Assembly: GCA_031259485.1 (NCBI GenBank)
Contig: JAIRLH010000081.1
Coordinates: forward strand, 1-6,379
Length of the DNA: 6,379 nt
Direction: 5' to 3'
DNA from: Elusimicrobiota bacterium
Lineage (GTDB): Bacteria; Elusimicrobiota; Elusimicrobia; Elusimicrobiales; Elusimicrobiaceae
This document shows positions 6,377-6,379 of the stretch, one piece after another; position 1 is the stretch's first letter, and the number at the start of each line of letters is the position of its first letter. A program made the translations under genes and the position numbers. The notes below the pieces were generated by a model that was given only the letters and a program-made list of their open reading frames with translations, did not search any database and had not been told where the DNA came from.

Positions 6377-6379
6377 AAA

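Noticed and set aside
6024..6379. Search for tRNA, small RNA gene or riboswitch after smc
   Set aside because: No cloverleaf, no T-arm GTTCRA motif, and only two short hairpins without a T tract were found.

Overview
The window carries four protein-coding genes. From left to right they are: the 3' part of a FAD/NAD(P)-dependent oxidoreductase (amine-oxidase / UDP-galactopyranose-mutase-like fold) on the + strand; an overlapping GtrA-family membrane protein on the + strand; a secreted outer-membrane beta-barrel protein on the - strand; and a complete smc gene (chromosome segregation ATPase) on the + strand. The last 356 bases hold no intact gene, only hairpins, AT-rich promoter-like sequence and a short, apparently frameshifted coding remnant on the - strand.

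The organism is a bacterium with a Gram-negative (diderm) envelope. The - strand protein has a Sec signal peptide and ends in a phenylalanine-terminated beta-signal, which needs an outer membrane, and the SMC is of the bacterial type. Base composition is mixed: smc is GC-richer and alanine-rich, while the barrel gene and the intergenic regions are AT-richer. The SMC sequence (for example GEMSWKSLRS where most bacteria have GEQSxKSLRG) recalls what I remember of Elusimicrobiota. This is a recollection-based guess, not a demonstrated assignment.

Layout: 1-1348 looks like the end of a surface-polysaccharide or lipid-linked-sugar operon, because oxidoreductases of this family commonly sit beside GtrA and glycosyltransferase genes. 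1349-1640 is a non-coding convergent gap with a probable dispersed intergenic repeat and a strong rho-independent terminator serving the - strand gene. 2370-2549 is a divergent promoter region: a near-consensus sigma-70 promoter faces left toward the barrel gene, and an AT-rich, less defined promoter region with a good Shine-Dalgarno faces right toward smc. smc appears to be transcribed alone.

The most notable oddity is the junction of the first two genes. The oxidoreductase frame has lost its stop codon and runs out of phase through almost all of the GtrA gene. One inserted base would restore a normal stop overlapping the GtrA start as TTGA. Other points worth a look are a compact SMC hinge and the frameshifted coding remnant after smc. 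I see no strong evidence for a new defence, mobile or regulatory system here.
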